A stretch of 64,000 nt of DNA, from positions 1 to 64,000 of the forward strand of contig JAUIEJ010000007.1 in the NCBI GenBank assembly GCA_030428885.1, read 5' to 3'. The notes under the pieces are model-generated. The model saw only the letters and a list, made by a program, of their open reading frames with translations, was not told the origin of the DNA and did not search any database. The translations under genes were made by a program, and so were the position numbers. Positions 27,029-35,219 of the stretch are shown in pieces. Every line of letters begins with the position of its first letter. Position 1 is the first letter of the stretch. Origin of the DNA: Gemmatimonadota bacterium (GTDB lineage: Bacteria > Gemmatimonadota > Gemmatimonadetes > Longimicrobiales > Gaopeijiaceae).

Positions 27029-28627
27029 ATGGATTCGTTCGAAGAACTGCATCTGACCCCCGAGGTCGTCGAGGCCCTGGCCGCCGAGGGGATCGAGCGC
27101 CCCACGGCGCTCCAGGCCGCCGCCGTACCCGTGGTCCAGCGCGGGCACAACCTGGTCGCCGCAGCCGGCCCGGGGGCCGGGGTGCTGGTGGCGGTGGGCG
27201 CCCCCCTCCTCTCCCGCCTCGAGCCGGCGGAGGGGCGCCCCGTGGGCCTGATCCTCACCCCCACCCGGGACCGGGCTCGGGCGCTGGCCGAGGCCCTGGG
27301 CCGCCTGGCCATGGCCACCGGCCACCGCATCGCGGCCCTGGGCGCCCCGTGGGCGCTCCCCGAGCGGGCCTCCGTTCTGGTGGCCACGCCGGGCGATCTC
27401 CTGGAGGGCCTGGCCGACGCCCGGGTGACCCTGGAGGGCGTGGACGCCCTGGTGGTGGACGGCGCCGCGGTGCTGGAGCGTCTGGGGGTCCTGGGAGACA
27501 TCGAGACCGTGGCCGAGGCCCTGCCCGCCGAGGCCCAGCGGATCGTGGTGTCCCTCCCCGTGACCCCGGGCGTCCGGGACTTCGTGGATCGCCACGCCCG
27601 CCGTGCCGTCACCGTCCCCCCCCAGGACGCCGAAGGGGCCGGCGCCACGCCGCCCCGTCGCGGCGCGGTGGCGGTCCGGGTGGTGGCGGGCGAGAAGGAC
27701 GACGAGGCCGCGGCCCTGGCCCACGACCTCCTCACCGACGACGTGCACCACCTGGTGGTCTTCGTGCGCAACGAGGACGTGGCCGCCGACCTGGGCGACC
27801 GCCTCGCCCTCCGGGGCTTCGGAGTGGGCGCCCCCGGCGACGGGGACGCGCCCATCTGGCTGGTGGTGGACGACATGGAGGGTCGCAAGGCCCTGGACGC
27901 CCTGGACGAGGGCCGGGGACACGCCGTGAGCTTCGACGCCCCCGCCGACCCCAACGCCCTGGATCGACGCCACGGCGGCGGCCATGGCGGAACGATCCTG
28001 GCCGAGGCCCGGGAGGCAGCGCACCTCCGGGATGTGGCCGCCCGGACCGGGTACCAACTGGACTTCGAGCCCACCCGCACCGGGCCCCGGGGACCGTCCG
28101 GTTCGCTGAGCGCGCTCCTCGAGGCCGTGGCCGAGGCCGTGGAGGCCCGGGACGTGGAGGCGTACGAGGTGGTGCTGGAGCCTCTCTTCCGGGCACACGG
28201 CCCCGCGGCGGTGGCGGCGGCCACCCTGGCCCTGCTCCGGGCCCGAGCCCCCTCGACCCCCGCCGCCCCGCCGGCGGAGCGGGCCAGTGCCGCCGTGCCG
28301 CCGGGTCCGGCGCCCTTCGCCAAGCTCTTCGTGAGCCTCGGCGCCAAGGACGGAGTCAAGCCCGGCGACCTGGTGGGCGCCATCACCGGCGAAGCGGGCA
28401 TCCAGGGCGACGAGATCGGGCGCATCGAGATCCGGGAGACCTTCTCCCGGGTGGAGGTGGCCCGCCCGGTGGCGGAGCGGGTCATCTCGTCGCTGAACGG
28501 CACCACGGTCCGGGGCCGTTCGGTGCGGGTCGACCTGGATCGGAGCGAACGGGGCGGCGGTGCCCGCCCTCGCGGTGGCCCCCCCCGCGGCCGGACGGGC
28601 GGGGGAGGACGACGCCCCGGCGCCTGA
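27029..28627 (+). CDS. Degenerate DEAD-box-like protein with DbpA RNA-binding domain
   Basis: 532 residues laid out like a DEAD-box helicase but with the ATPase motifs lost. The Q motif survives (ERPTALQ), motif I reads AAGPGAGVL instead of GxGKT, Ia PTRDRARALA, Ib TPGDLLEG, motif II VVDGAAVL instead of DEAD, motif III lacks SAT, and the motif VI region is RRHGGGHGG instead of HRIGRTGR. Residues about 430-505 match the DbpA C-terminal RNA-binding domain (FAKLFVSLG, GDLVGAIT, IGRIEIRETFSRVEV), followed by an Arg/Gly-rich tail. Likely a non-catalytic RNA-binding scaffold, perhaps in ribosome assembly. The frame is intact and long, arguing against a pseudogene. Confidence 0.85.
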   Translation: MDSFEELHLTPEVVEALAAEGIERPTALQAAAVPVVQRGHNLVAAAGPGAGVLVAVGAPLLSRLEPAEGRPVGLILTPTRDRARALAEALGRLAMATGHRIAALGAPWALPERASVLVATPGDLLEGLADARVTLEGVDALVVDGAAVLERLGVLGDIETVAEALPAEAQRIVVSLPVTPGVRDFVDRHARRAVTVPPQDAEGAGATPPRRGAVAVRVVAGEKDDEAAALAHDLLTDDVHHLVVFVRNEDVAADLGDRLALRGFGVGAPGDGDAPIWLVVDDMEGRKALDALDEGRGHAVSFDAPADPNALDRRHGGGHGGTILAEAREAAHLRDVAARTGYQLDFEPTRTGPRGPSGSLSALLEAVAEAVEARDVEAYEVVLEPLFRAHGPAAVAAATLALLRARAPSTPAAPPAERASAAVPPGPAPFAKLFVSLGAKDGVKPGDLVGAITGEAGIQGDEIGRIEIRETFSRVEVARPVAERVISSLNGTTVRGRSVRVDLDRSERGGGARPRGGPPRGRTGGGGRRPGA

Positions 28628-28645
28628 CCCGAACCCCACCGGCCC

Positions 28646-29665
28646 ATGAGCGTCTTCACCCGCCGCTTCCTCTTCGCCTTCGCCGCCTTCGGTGTGCTGA
28701 CGGCGTTCGGGACGGCCGGGTACGTGGTGCTCGAAGGGTGGGCGTTCCGCGACGCCCTCTACATGACGGTGATCACTCTCACCGCCGTGGGTTATTCGGA
28801 GGTCCAGCCCCTCTCGCCCACGGGCCGCATCTTCACCATGGTGCTCCTGGGGGGCGGCATCACCTGGATGGGGATCTGGTTCGCCCTCATCACCTCGCTC
28901 CTGGTGGAGCTCGACCTGACCCACGGCTTCCGGAGACGCCGGCTCATGAAGGAGATCGCCGAACTGGAGGACCACGTCATCGTCTGTGGCGCCGGCCGCA
29001 CCGGGCGTCAGGTCATCCAGGAACTGGACGCCATGAAGGCGCGGTGGATCACGGTGGAACGGGACCCCGCCCGGGTGGAATCCCTGCGCCACGCCCATCC
29101 CGACGGTCTCGTGGTGGAGGGGGACGCCACCCACGACGACGCCCTCCTGGAAGCCGGACTGGAACGGGCGCGGGGCCTCGTCTCCTGCCTGAGCGCCGAC
29201 ACCGACAACCTCTTCGTCTGCCTCTCGGCCCGGGATCTGAAGCCCGATCTCACCATCGTGGCCCGGGCCTACGAGGAGGAGACCATGGACAAGCTCTACC
29301 GGGCCGGCGCCACCCACGTGGTGAGCCCCAACGTGAGCGGAGCGATCCGCATGGCCTCGGTGCTCCTGCGTCCGTCGGTGGTTTCGTTCCTCGACATCGC
29401 CACGAGGTCGTCGGAACTGGCGCTGCGCATGGAGCAGGCGGAGATCCCCGAGAAGAGTCCCCTGGCGGGCCGCACCCTGGCCGAGGCCCGCATTCCCCAG
29501 GAAACGGGGCTCATCGTCATCGCCATGCGGAAGGGCGGCGCCGGCGCCGAGGGGCGCTTCGTGTTCAATCCCGTGGCCGACACCCGCATGGAGCCCGGCG
29601 ACGAACTCATCGTCCTGGGCACCGTCGATCAGATCCGGCTGCTGCGGGAACACGTGGAGCCGTAG
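28646..29665 (+). CDS. Potassium channel with TrkA-N (RCK) domain
   Basis: 339 residues. Two transmembrane helices (about 8-30 and 65-95) flank a pore loop with selectivity filter TLTAVGYSE (GYSE rather than GYGD). A cytosolic Rossmann RCK domain starts with VIVCGAGRTGRQV near residue 112 and includes the NAD-binding acidic residue (VERDP) and GDATHDDALL. A TrkA-C-like domain closes the protein (about 255-335). It would form a tetrameric, ligand-gated K+ channel in the inner membrane. It stands 18 bases after the pseudo-helicase gene. Confidence 0.92.
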   Translation: MSVFTRRFLFAFAAFGVLTAFGTAGYVVLEGWAFRDALYMTVITLTAVGYSEVQPLSPTGRIFTMVLLGGGITWMGIWFALITSLLVELDLTHGFRRRRLMKEIAELEDHVIVCGAGRTGRQVIQELDAMKARWITVERDPARVESLRHAHPDGLVVEGDATHDDALLEAGLERARGLVSCLSADTDNLFVCLSARDLKPDLTIVARAYEEETMDKLYRAGATHVVSPNVSGAIRMASVLLRPSVVSFLDIATRSSELALRMEQAEIPEKSPLAGRTLAEARIPQETGLIVIAMRKGGAGAEGRFVFNPVADTRMEPGDELIVLGTVDQIRLLREHVEP

Positions 29666-29694
29666 CTCCGTCCGACCCCGCGTTCAACGACGCA

Positions 29695-29727
29695 ACGCCC
29701 CGCCGGGACCGGGTCCCGGCGGGGCGT
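29695..29727. terminator. Bidirectional hairpin between convergent genes
   Basis: ACGCCCCGCCGGGACC at 29695-29710 is the exact inverse of 29712-29727, a 16-bp perfect inverted repeat with a one-base centre, 29 bases after the channel stop and 32 bases after the convergent minus-strand gene. No T-run, so it may work as a Rho-independent-like block in both directions or protect 3' ends. Confidence 0.6.
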
Positions 29728-29759
29728 CGTTCGACGTACTTCCGGTACGGCCGGGTCGG

Positions 29760-29960
29760 TCAGACCTCGGCCGTCTTCTCCCGTCGACGGAAGAAGAGCC
29801 GGTACACCACGTAGGCGATGGCCCCCCAGAACAGCACCTTCATCCCCACCATCATCATCCCCGCCACGGCGCCGAGCAGGGGCATCAACAGCGCCGCCAG
29901 CACCTTGAGGAGCACCACACCAAGGACTCCACTCACCGCCATCGCACCGAACCGCATCAT
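29760..29960 (-). CDS. Small two-helix membrane protein
   Basis: 66 residues. A GGAGG five bases before the ATG at 29960 fixes the start; the long upstream extension in the same frame is Arg/Gly/Pro-rich and unlikely to be coding. Two hydrophobic segments cover most of the protein (about 5-30 and 33-55), ending with a basic RLFFRRREK tail that predicts a cytosolic C-terminus. No family recognised. Confidence 0.65.
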   Translation of the reverse strand: MMRFGAMAVSGVLGVVLLKVLAALLMPLLGAVAGMMMVGMKVLFWGAIAYVVYRLFFRRREKTAEV

Positions 29961-30156
29961 ATCGACCTCCGGAAGTTGTCGTCGTGTGCAGGGTCCTACG
30001 CGGGCCGGGCCCCGGAGGTTTCGACGGGTCCCACCATGGCATCGCCCCACCGCTTCGGTCCGGCCCCGTCCGTGAAGACTTGGGGGGCGACCCGTGCCTC
30101 TCCGCCCCACCCCGCTCGACTTCGACCCCACCGCCCGTTTCGGCGACGCACGAGGA

Positions 30157-30177
30157 CCGGTCGGATTCCCCGACCGG
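30157..30177. promoter_or_regulatory. Perfect inverted repeat upstream of 30206 gene
   Basis: CCGGTCGG (30157-30164) and CCGACCGG (30170-30177) flank five bases, 28 bases before the start at 30206 in a 245-base divergent region. It could be an operator or an mRNA 5' hairpin. Nothing else clear was seen in this spacer. Confidence 0.4.
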
Positions 30178-30205
30178 AGCATCGTCCTCCCGTTCCGGAG
30201 GTTTC

Positions 30206-30529
30206 ATGTCCGTTCTCTCCCGCCCGTCGCTTCGCATCGCCCTGCTGGCCTTCCTGGCCCTGGGCGCCACCCTCCTCACGGCCCGGGCCGCGTGGGCCTG
30301 CGAGGCGTACGACGTCTACGACAATCCTCGCCCGTGCACCTTCCTCGAGGAGTACGGCGAGTGCCTCGTGTCGGCCCTCGACGCCCACGAGCAGTGCATG
30401 GAACGCAAGGAGTCGCTCCTGGACGCCGTGCGCTGCCACACCGGGACCCAGGTCGACCTCCTGGTCTGCAACCTGGGCATGCCCCTCGACTTCATCGGAA
30501 AGGTCCTGAACCCCTTCGACGACGACTGA
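30206..30529 (+). CDS. Small secreted Cys-containing protein
   Basis: 107 residues from ATG 30206 with GGAG six bases upstream. A signal peptide (about 1-32) ends ARAAWAC, leaving a mature protein of about 75 residues with six cysteines (counting the one at the cleavage site) spaced as CEAY, PCTF, GECL, QCME, RCHT, VCNL. These could form three disulphides in the periplasm. Strongly acidic C-terminus (FDDD). I do not recognise the family. A hairpin follows the stop. Confidence 0.7.
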   Translation: MSVLSRPSLRIALLAFLALGATLLTARAAWACEAYDVYDNPRPCTFLEEYGECLVSALDAHEQCMERKESLLDAVRCHTGTQVDLLVCNLGMPLDFIGKVLNPFDDD

Positions 30530-30538
30530 GGCGAGACG

Positions 30539-30567
30539 CCCGGCCGCGCCCTCGAGGCGCGGTCGGG
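30539..30567 (+). terminator. Hairpin after the secreted Cys protein
   Basis: CCCGGCCGCGCC (30539-30550) pairs with GGCGCGGTCGGG (30556-30567), 12 bp with one G-T pair and a five-base loop, 10 bases after the stop. No T-run follows; a GC-rich terminator or 3' stabiliser. Confidence 0.5.
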
Positions 30568-30645
30568 CCGTCGTCCCATCCCGCCATTCCCGTGCCTCCA
30601 CCCGCCCACCAGGGTGGAGGATCACCCTGTCGAGGAGACCGAGCC

Positions 30646-31749
30646 GTGCCCACCCCCATGCCCCCCGATCCCTGGGTAGGGGCGCTCCTGCGCCGCCTCC
30701 TGTTCGCCGCCGTCGCCGCCCTGGTCCTGGTCCAGTTCACCCCCCGGTCGTCCACCGGACGTTCGGACGTCCCGACACCCGGCGAAGGCGAGGGCACGGC
30801 CCGGGTCCTCCCCACCGCGCCCCGGACCCTGGATCCCCCCGGGGCGGGCGCGCTCCTGCCTCCCTTCGAAGCCGATGACGTGGAGCACTCCCGGGCCGGC
30901 TGGGTGTTGCTGGACCGAAGCGAGGGCGAGGTCCTGGTGCTGGACCCCACCGGACACCCCACCCGACGGTTTGGGCGCCGGGGACAGGGTCCAGGAGAGC
31001 TGGAACGCCCTCTGGACGTGGCCCTGGCCGACGACGGCACCGTCGCTGTCCTGGACGCGTCCGGGCTCCGCCTCGACCTCTTCCCCACGGTCGGGATCCC
31101 CCGGCGGGTGGCCCTGGCCGCCGACGGATGCGCCGGCACCTTCGGCGACGACGTCGTCCATCACGACGACAGTTGGTGGGTGATCCGACGATGCTTCGAC
31201 GGTCCCAACGCCGATCTCGAGGTGGTACGGGTGCCCCTGGCCGGTCCTCCGGTCCGGGCCGAGCGCCGGGCCCTGACCCGTATGAACACCGACCCCCATC
31301 GGGTGCCGCTGCTGGTGGCCGACGGCGGCGGTCTCTTCGCCGGCAGCAACCTCGCCCCCTGCCTCGACCCGGTGGGCGGCGAGGGTGCTCGCCTCTGCCT
31401 GCCCCAACCAGCCCGGGCCCCCATCCCCGACACCACGTCGGCTCGTCTCTTCGGCGACCTGGGGCGGCGGGCCGCCGCCGTGGGGCTGGATCTGGAGATC
31501 CCCACCCACTACCCGGCCCTCATCGAGGCCCGGAGCCGGCCCGGCGGCCCGGTGATCCGGGCCATTCTCCCCGACGGGTCCGCCGCCTGGGCCGAGGAGG
31601 CCCGGGACACGCTCTGGATCCTGGAGCCCGGGGCCGACGCCCGGGTGGAGCCCGGCCACGACGGGTGGCTCTTCCTCCGGGACGACGGCGCCGGACTCCG
31701 GGTGTGGACCCTGCCTCAGGCCGGGGACGGGGCGGGCGGATCGTCCTGA
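30646..31749 (+). CDS. 6-bladed beta-propeller protein, exported
   Basis: 367 residues. GTG at 30646 has GAGGAG eight bases upstream; an ATG four codons later is the alternative. A single N-terminal hydrophobic helix (about 17-33) anchors or exports it. The first visible blade contains the NHL-like RRGQGPGELERPLDVALADDGTVAVLD pattern (quoted here only as FGRRGQGPGEL). Two Cys pairs (CAGTF/RRCFD and APCLD/RLCLP) could be disulphides. The type is common in Gemmatimonadota and often annotated as a 6-bladed beta-propeller; ligand unknown. Its 3' end overlaps the convergent sigma-54 activator by 34 bases. A related gene is at 50425. Confidence 0.75.
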   Translation: MPTPMPPDPWVGALLRRLLFAAVAALVLVQFTPRSSTGRSDVPTPGEGEGTARVLPTAPRTLDPPGAGALLPPFEADDVEHSRAGWVLLDRSEGEVLVLDPTGHPTRRFGRRGQGPGELERPLDVALADDGTVAVLDASGLRLDLFPTVGIPRRVALAADGCAGTFGDDVVHHDDSWWVIRRCFDGPNADLEVVRVPLAGPPVRAERRALTRMNTDPHRVPLLVADGGGLFAGSNLAPCLDPVGGEGARLCLPQPARAPIPDTTSARLFGDLGRRAAAVGLDLEIPTHYPALIEARSRPGGPVIRAILPDGSAAWAEEARDTLWILEPGADARVEPGHDGWLFLRDDGAGLRVWTLPQAGDGAGGSS

Positions 31750-32555
31750 AGGAGTCCGTCGAGGAGGTCCGGAGCCACCCGGGTTCCCGGCGAGAGGATC
31801 GCCGCAGCCTCCATCACGTGGGCGAGCTGGCGCACGTTTCCGGGCCAGGGATGAGCCTCCAGGCGCTGGCGGGCGACGGGCTTCAGCACGCGCTCCCCCA
31901 GCCCGTGGCGCCGGACGGCGGCGTCCAGGAACCGGCGGGCCAGGGGGGCGATGTCGTCGGGCCGGTCCCGAAGGGGGGGCAGGGTCACTCGCAGGACCGC
32001 GACCCGATGGTAGAGATCGCGGCGGAACCGGCCCCCGGCCCCCTCCCCGGCGAGGGCTCGGCAGGTGGCCGAGAGGAGCCGGAAGTCCACGTCGAACCCC
32101 GCCGAGCCCCCCACGGGGCGGACGTGGCGATCCTCCACCGCCGACAACAGCTTCGCCTGCTGGGCCGGGGGCAGGTCACCGATTTCGTCCAGGAAGAGGG
32201 TCCCCCCCGTGGCGGCGGCCACCAGTCCCGTGCGATCGGCGTGGGCACCGGTGAAGGCGCCCCGGGTGTGGCCGAACAACTCGCTCTCGAACAGCGTCTC
32301 CGGGACCGCGGCACAATTGACGGCGACGAAGGGGCCTTCGGCGCGCCGGCTGGCGGCGTGGAGGTGGCGAGCCAGGAGCGTCTTGCCGGTTCCGGTCTCG
32401 CCCTGGATCAGGACCGAGGCGTCCACCGGGGCCGCCAGTTCGAGGAACCGCCGGACCCGGGTCACGGCCGGACTCCGGCCGAAGAGGGGTGGGAGACTGG
32501 GAAAGGTGGGCACGACGGAGTGTGGCCCCACCGGTGGGGCGGCCCCATGGTCCAT
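31716..32555 (-). CDS. Sigma-54 AAA+ activator lacking a DNA-binding domain
   Basis: 279 residues, essentially only the AAA+ core. Walker A GETGTGKT, the sigma-54 contact loop RGAFTGA, Walker B GGTLFLDEIGDL, sensor I region RLLSATCRAL, the arginine-finger stretch FRRDLYHRVAVLRV, and the lid segment HPWPGNVRQL. The N-terminus has only 25 residues before the core (no receiver, PAS or GAF), and the protein ends soon after the lid with no Fis-type helix-turn-helix. It would have to activate sigma-54 polymerase from solution or with a partner. No rpoN gene is in the window. Confidence 0.88.
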   Translation of the reverse strand: MDHGAAPPVGPHSVVPTFPSLPPLFGRSPAVTRVRRFLELAAPVDASVLIQGETGTGKTLLARHLHAASRRAEGPFVAVNCAAVPETLFESELFGHTRGAFTGAHADRTGLVAAATGGTLFLDEIGDLPPAQQAKLLSAVEDRHVRPVGGSAGFDVDFRLLSATCRALAGEGAGGRFRRDLYHRVAVLRVTLPPLRDRPDDIAPLARRFLDAAVRRHGLGERVLKPVARQRLEAHPWPGNVRQLAHVMEAAAILSPGTRVAPDLLDGLLQDDPPAPSPA

Positions 32556-32571
32556 CCGGTCCCGAGGCGCC

Positions 32572-32787
32572 CTACTTGTACCGGTAGGTCACCCGACCCT
32601 TGCTGAGATCGTACGGCGACATCTCCACCTTCACCCGGTCGCCCTCCAGAACCCGGATGTAGTTCTGCCGCATCTTGCCCGAGAGGTAGGCCAGCACCTC
32701 GTGGCCGTTCTCCAGTTCGACCCGGAAGGTGGCGTTGGGAAGCACCTCGGTCACCGTCCCCTCGATCTCGATGGCGTCCTTTCCCAC
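32572..32787 (-). CDS. infA: Translation initiation factor IF-1
   Basis: 71 residues, the normal length. OB-fold pattern [56 protein letters not shown] and the C-terminal YRYK. It binds the ribosomal A site during initiation. Monocistronic here, upstream of the sigma-54 activator gene by 16 bases on the same strand; not part of a ribosomal protein cluster. Confidence 0.98.
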   Translation of the reverse strand: MGKDAIEIEGTVTEVLPNATFRVELENGHEVLAYLSGKMRQNYIRVLEGDRVKVEMSPYDLSKGRVTYRYK

Positions 32788-32949
32788 GGGGTCTCCAGGG
32801 TAGAGGGGTGGCTCGAGGCTACTCTAGGACCGCGCGTCCGACGAAATCAACCATTTCCGGTGGGGGGTGCCCGGGGCCGCCCGGTACCCCGATCCGGGAC
32901 CCCACCGACCCCGACTGGTCCCGCGAGCCCGCGGGGTCGATGTTCCCCC

Positions 32950-33165
32950 ATGGCCGACACCTGGACCCGGGAGGAGGAGCGCTCTCTGCGCAGGGCCGTG
33001 GCCGAGGGTATGCCCCTCGTCTGCCCCGTCTGCGACGTGCGCCTCGAAGTGGAGACGGTGGCGCCCCGGCGGGACGTGTCGTACGTGCGCCGACGCCGCT
33101 GGCTCCGGTGCTCCCGGTGCCGTCGTTCCCTGGTGGTGGACGCTCCCCGGGAGGAGGGGGCGTGA
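32950..33165 (+). CDS. Small zinc-ribbon protein
   Basis: 71 residues from ATG 32950. Two CxxC pairs (CPVC near residue 25 and CSRC near residue 54) predict a zinc ribbon with a basic centre (VRRRRWLRC). Its stop overlaps the nudC start as GTGA, so the two are co-translated; since NudC itself binds zinc the pairing may be functional, but that is inference. Family not recognised. Confidence 0.7.
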   Translation: MADTWTREEERSLRRAVAEGMPLVCPVCDVRLEVETVAPRRDVSYVRRRRWLRCSRCRRSLVVDAPREEGA

Positions 33166-34004
33166 CGGCGGCGGCGCGGGGCGCCCCGCGGTGGTGGGTC
33201 TTCCGGGGGCGTCACGTCCTGCTGCGGGAACGATGGACGGCCGACCCCCACGCCGACCCCGACGACCCCCGACCCTCCGGGCCCCTCCCCGATCCCCCCG
33301 GGGGGATTCGCCTGCGCATCGCCGTCCCGGTGGACTCGGGGCTCGCCTCCCCCGACCCGCCCGGCGAAGGCCCCCACGACCCGGCCCAGCTCGTCACGGG
33401 CGAAGAGCCCCCGGCTCCCGAGGGCTACGGGTGGGTCGACCTGCGGGTGGCCGCCGCGTGGCTGGGCGACGACCTCTTCCGGCGGGCCGGGCGGGCGTGG
33501 CAGCTCCTGGAGTGGCATCGCTCCCACCGCTTCTGTGGCGTGTGCGGCAACCCCACCGCCCCGGGGCCCTACGACGCCCTGACCTGCACGGTGTGCGACC
33601 ACCTCCATTTTCCCCGCCTCTCCCCTGCCGTGATCGTCCTGGTCCACGACGGCGACCGGGTGCTCCTGGGGCGGGGTCGGCACCTTCCCGAGGGCATGTA
33701 CTCCACCCTGGCCGGATTCGTGGAGCCCGGGGAATCGCTGGAAGAGGCGGTGCACCGGGAGATCCGTGAGGAGGCCGACGTCACCCTCACCGACCTGCGC
33801 TACTTCGGCAGTCAGCCCTGGCCGTTCCCCCACTCCCTCATGGTGGGCTTCCTGGCGCGCTGGGCCGGGGGCGCCCCCCACCCCGCCGACGGCGAACTGG
33901 AAGCGGTGGAGTGGTTCCGGAAGGACGCCCTTCCCCGGATCCCCGGGCGGGTGTCCATCGCCCGGAGTCTCATCGACGCGTGGCGGGCCGGCGCCGGGAC
34001 GTGA
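33162..34004 (+). CDS. nudC: NAD+ diphosphatase / mRNA de-NADding NUDIX hydrolase
   Basis: 280 residues from a GTG at 33162. A zinc ribbon (FCGVCGN ... LTCTVCDH) precedes the NUDIX domain; the Nudix box is GFVEPGESLEEAVHREIREE and the diagnostic NudC motif SQPWPFPHS follows. It cleaves NADH/NAD+ to NMN and AMP and removes NAD caps from RNA. The N-terminal 110 residues are divergent, as usual in the family. Confidence 0.95.
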   Translation: MTAAARGAPRWWVFRGRHVLLRERWTADPHADPDDPRPSGPLPDPPGGIRLRIAVPVDSGLASPDPPGEGPHDPAQLVTGEEPPAPEGYGWVDLRVAAAWLGDDLFRRAGRAWQLLEWHRSHRFCGVCGNPTAPGPYDALTCTVCDHLHFPRLSPAVIVLVHDGDRVLLGRGRHLPEGMYSTLAGFVEPGESLEEAVHREIREEADVTLTDLRYFGSQPWPFPHSLMVGFLARWAGGAPHPADGELEAVEWFRKDALPRIPGRVSIARSLIDAWRAGAGT

Positions 34005-34011
34005 GGCCGGG

Positions 34012-35106
34012 TCAGCCCCCGGTGCGCCAGTCCACCAGGTCGGCGTAGGGGAGGTCGACGCCGCGGCGGGTCCAGAGCAGCACCACCCCGCAGCGGGAGT
34101 CGGAGTCGACGTACTCGGGCGGGACGCTGGCCGTGCTCTTGTAGAGTTCCACGAGCTCCAGGTCCATGGTGCTGAGGTCGGTGGTGGCCGTCCAGTTCCG
34201 GAGCTTCACGCCGTCCATGTAGAAGGTGGGCGCGCAGGGGCCCCCCGAGAGGGAGGCGGCGCTGCGAAAGACCGGGACTCCCCCCGCGATGCGCATCCCC
34301 GGGACCCCCTGCAGGAACTGTCGCCACGTGGGGTACCCCCGGATCTCGAACTCCTGGCGGGTCACGAAGTCGCCGAACCCCATGGCCACCCGACGTCGCA
34401 GGTCCTCCAGATGCAGCATGGTGCGGCGGCTCACGGCGGTGACGGTGATGGGCTCGAGCTCCACCGCCTGCACGGGGAGAACCACCGTCAGGAACACCCC
34501 CTCCTCGGCCTGGGGCGTCACCGTATCCACCACCATGGCCCGGCCCAGCGCCTCGAAGCGCACGGGGATGGGCCCCTGGTCGTCCACGGGCACCTCGAAG
34601 TAGCCCCGGTCGTCGCTGAGCACCGAGTCGCCGGCCACGGTGACGAGGACGGCGGCGAGGGGGGCGCCGCCGGGATCGGCCACCCGACCCAGCACCCGGC
34701 CCCGGCGGGGCGCCTCGGGCAGGTCGATGACCGACTCCGAGGGGTCCATGCGCATCAGGGCGACCCGCAGGGGCCCGGCGCCGGCCGGGGGCACCGCCAC
34801 CGGTTCGTTGGCCCGGTATCCGGCCCGGGTCGCCACCACCTGGAGTCCCTCGGGCTCCTCGCCGTCCACCTCGATGCGGAACGAGCCGTCGGCCTCCGTG
34901 GCCCCGGCGGCCACGGCCCGCATCCGTCCCGTGAGCACCACGACCCGGGCGCCGTCGAGCCCTCGACCGTCGGCCCCATCCACCACCACCCCCACCACCT
35001 GGGCGGGGATGGGGCGGGCCGATGCAGTGGACAGGGCCGCGGCCAGGACGGCGGCCGCCCCCAGGCCCCCACCCCGGGGCCGTCGTCGACTCGGTGGGAT
35101 CGTCAT
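34012..35106 (-). CDS. Carboxypeptidase-regulatory-like protein with orphan TonB plug
   Basis: 364 residues from ATG 35106; an upstream ATG adds 12 unlikely residues. A signal peptide ends ARPIPAQ, then two carboxypeptidase regulatory-like beta-sandwiches (about 35-115 and 130-200; the second with GRVADPGGAPLAAVLVTV and SDDRGYFEVPV), then a segment like the TonB receptor plug (about 225-340; FLQGVPGMRI, PTFYMDGVKL). The 22-strand barrel is absent. Barrel-less plug proteins of this kind are frequent in Gemmatimonadota and Bacteroidota; role unknown, presumably at the outer membrane. Confidence 0.8.
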   Translation of the reverse strand: MTIPPSRRRPRGGGLGAAAVLAAALSTASARPIPAQVVGVVVDGADGRGLDGARVVVLTGRMRAVAAGATEADGSFRIEVDGEEPEGLQVVATRAGYRANEPVAVPPAGAGPLRVALMRMDPSESVIDLPEAPRRGRVLGRVADPGGAPLAAVLVTVAGDSVLSDDRGYFEVPVDDQGPIPVRFEALGRAMVVDTVTPQAEEGVFLTVVLPVQAVELEPITVTAVSRRTMLHLEDLRRRVAMGFGDFVTRQEFEIRGYPTWRQFLQGVPGMRIAGGVPVFRSAASLSGGPCAPTFYMDGVKLRNWTATTDLSTMDLELVELYKSTASVPPEYVDSDSRCGVVLLWTRRGVDLPYADLVDWRTGG

Positions 35107-35219
35107 GGATCGATGGTTACGCGCACCCCGCGCCACACGCAACGTCCGTCCCCCGGTTGCCTCTCGCCCACCGTCCCCCGAGCTTGCCGCGTTCGCCGTG
35201 TCCCTACCCGGAGCCTTCC

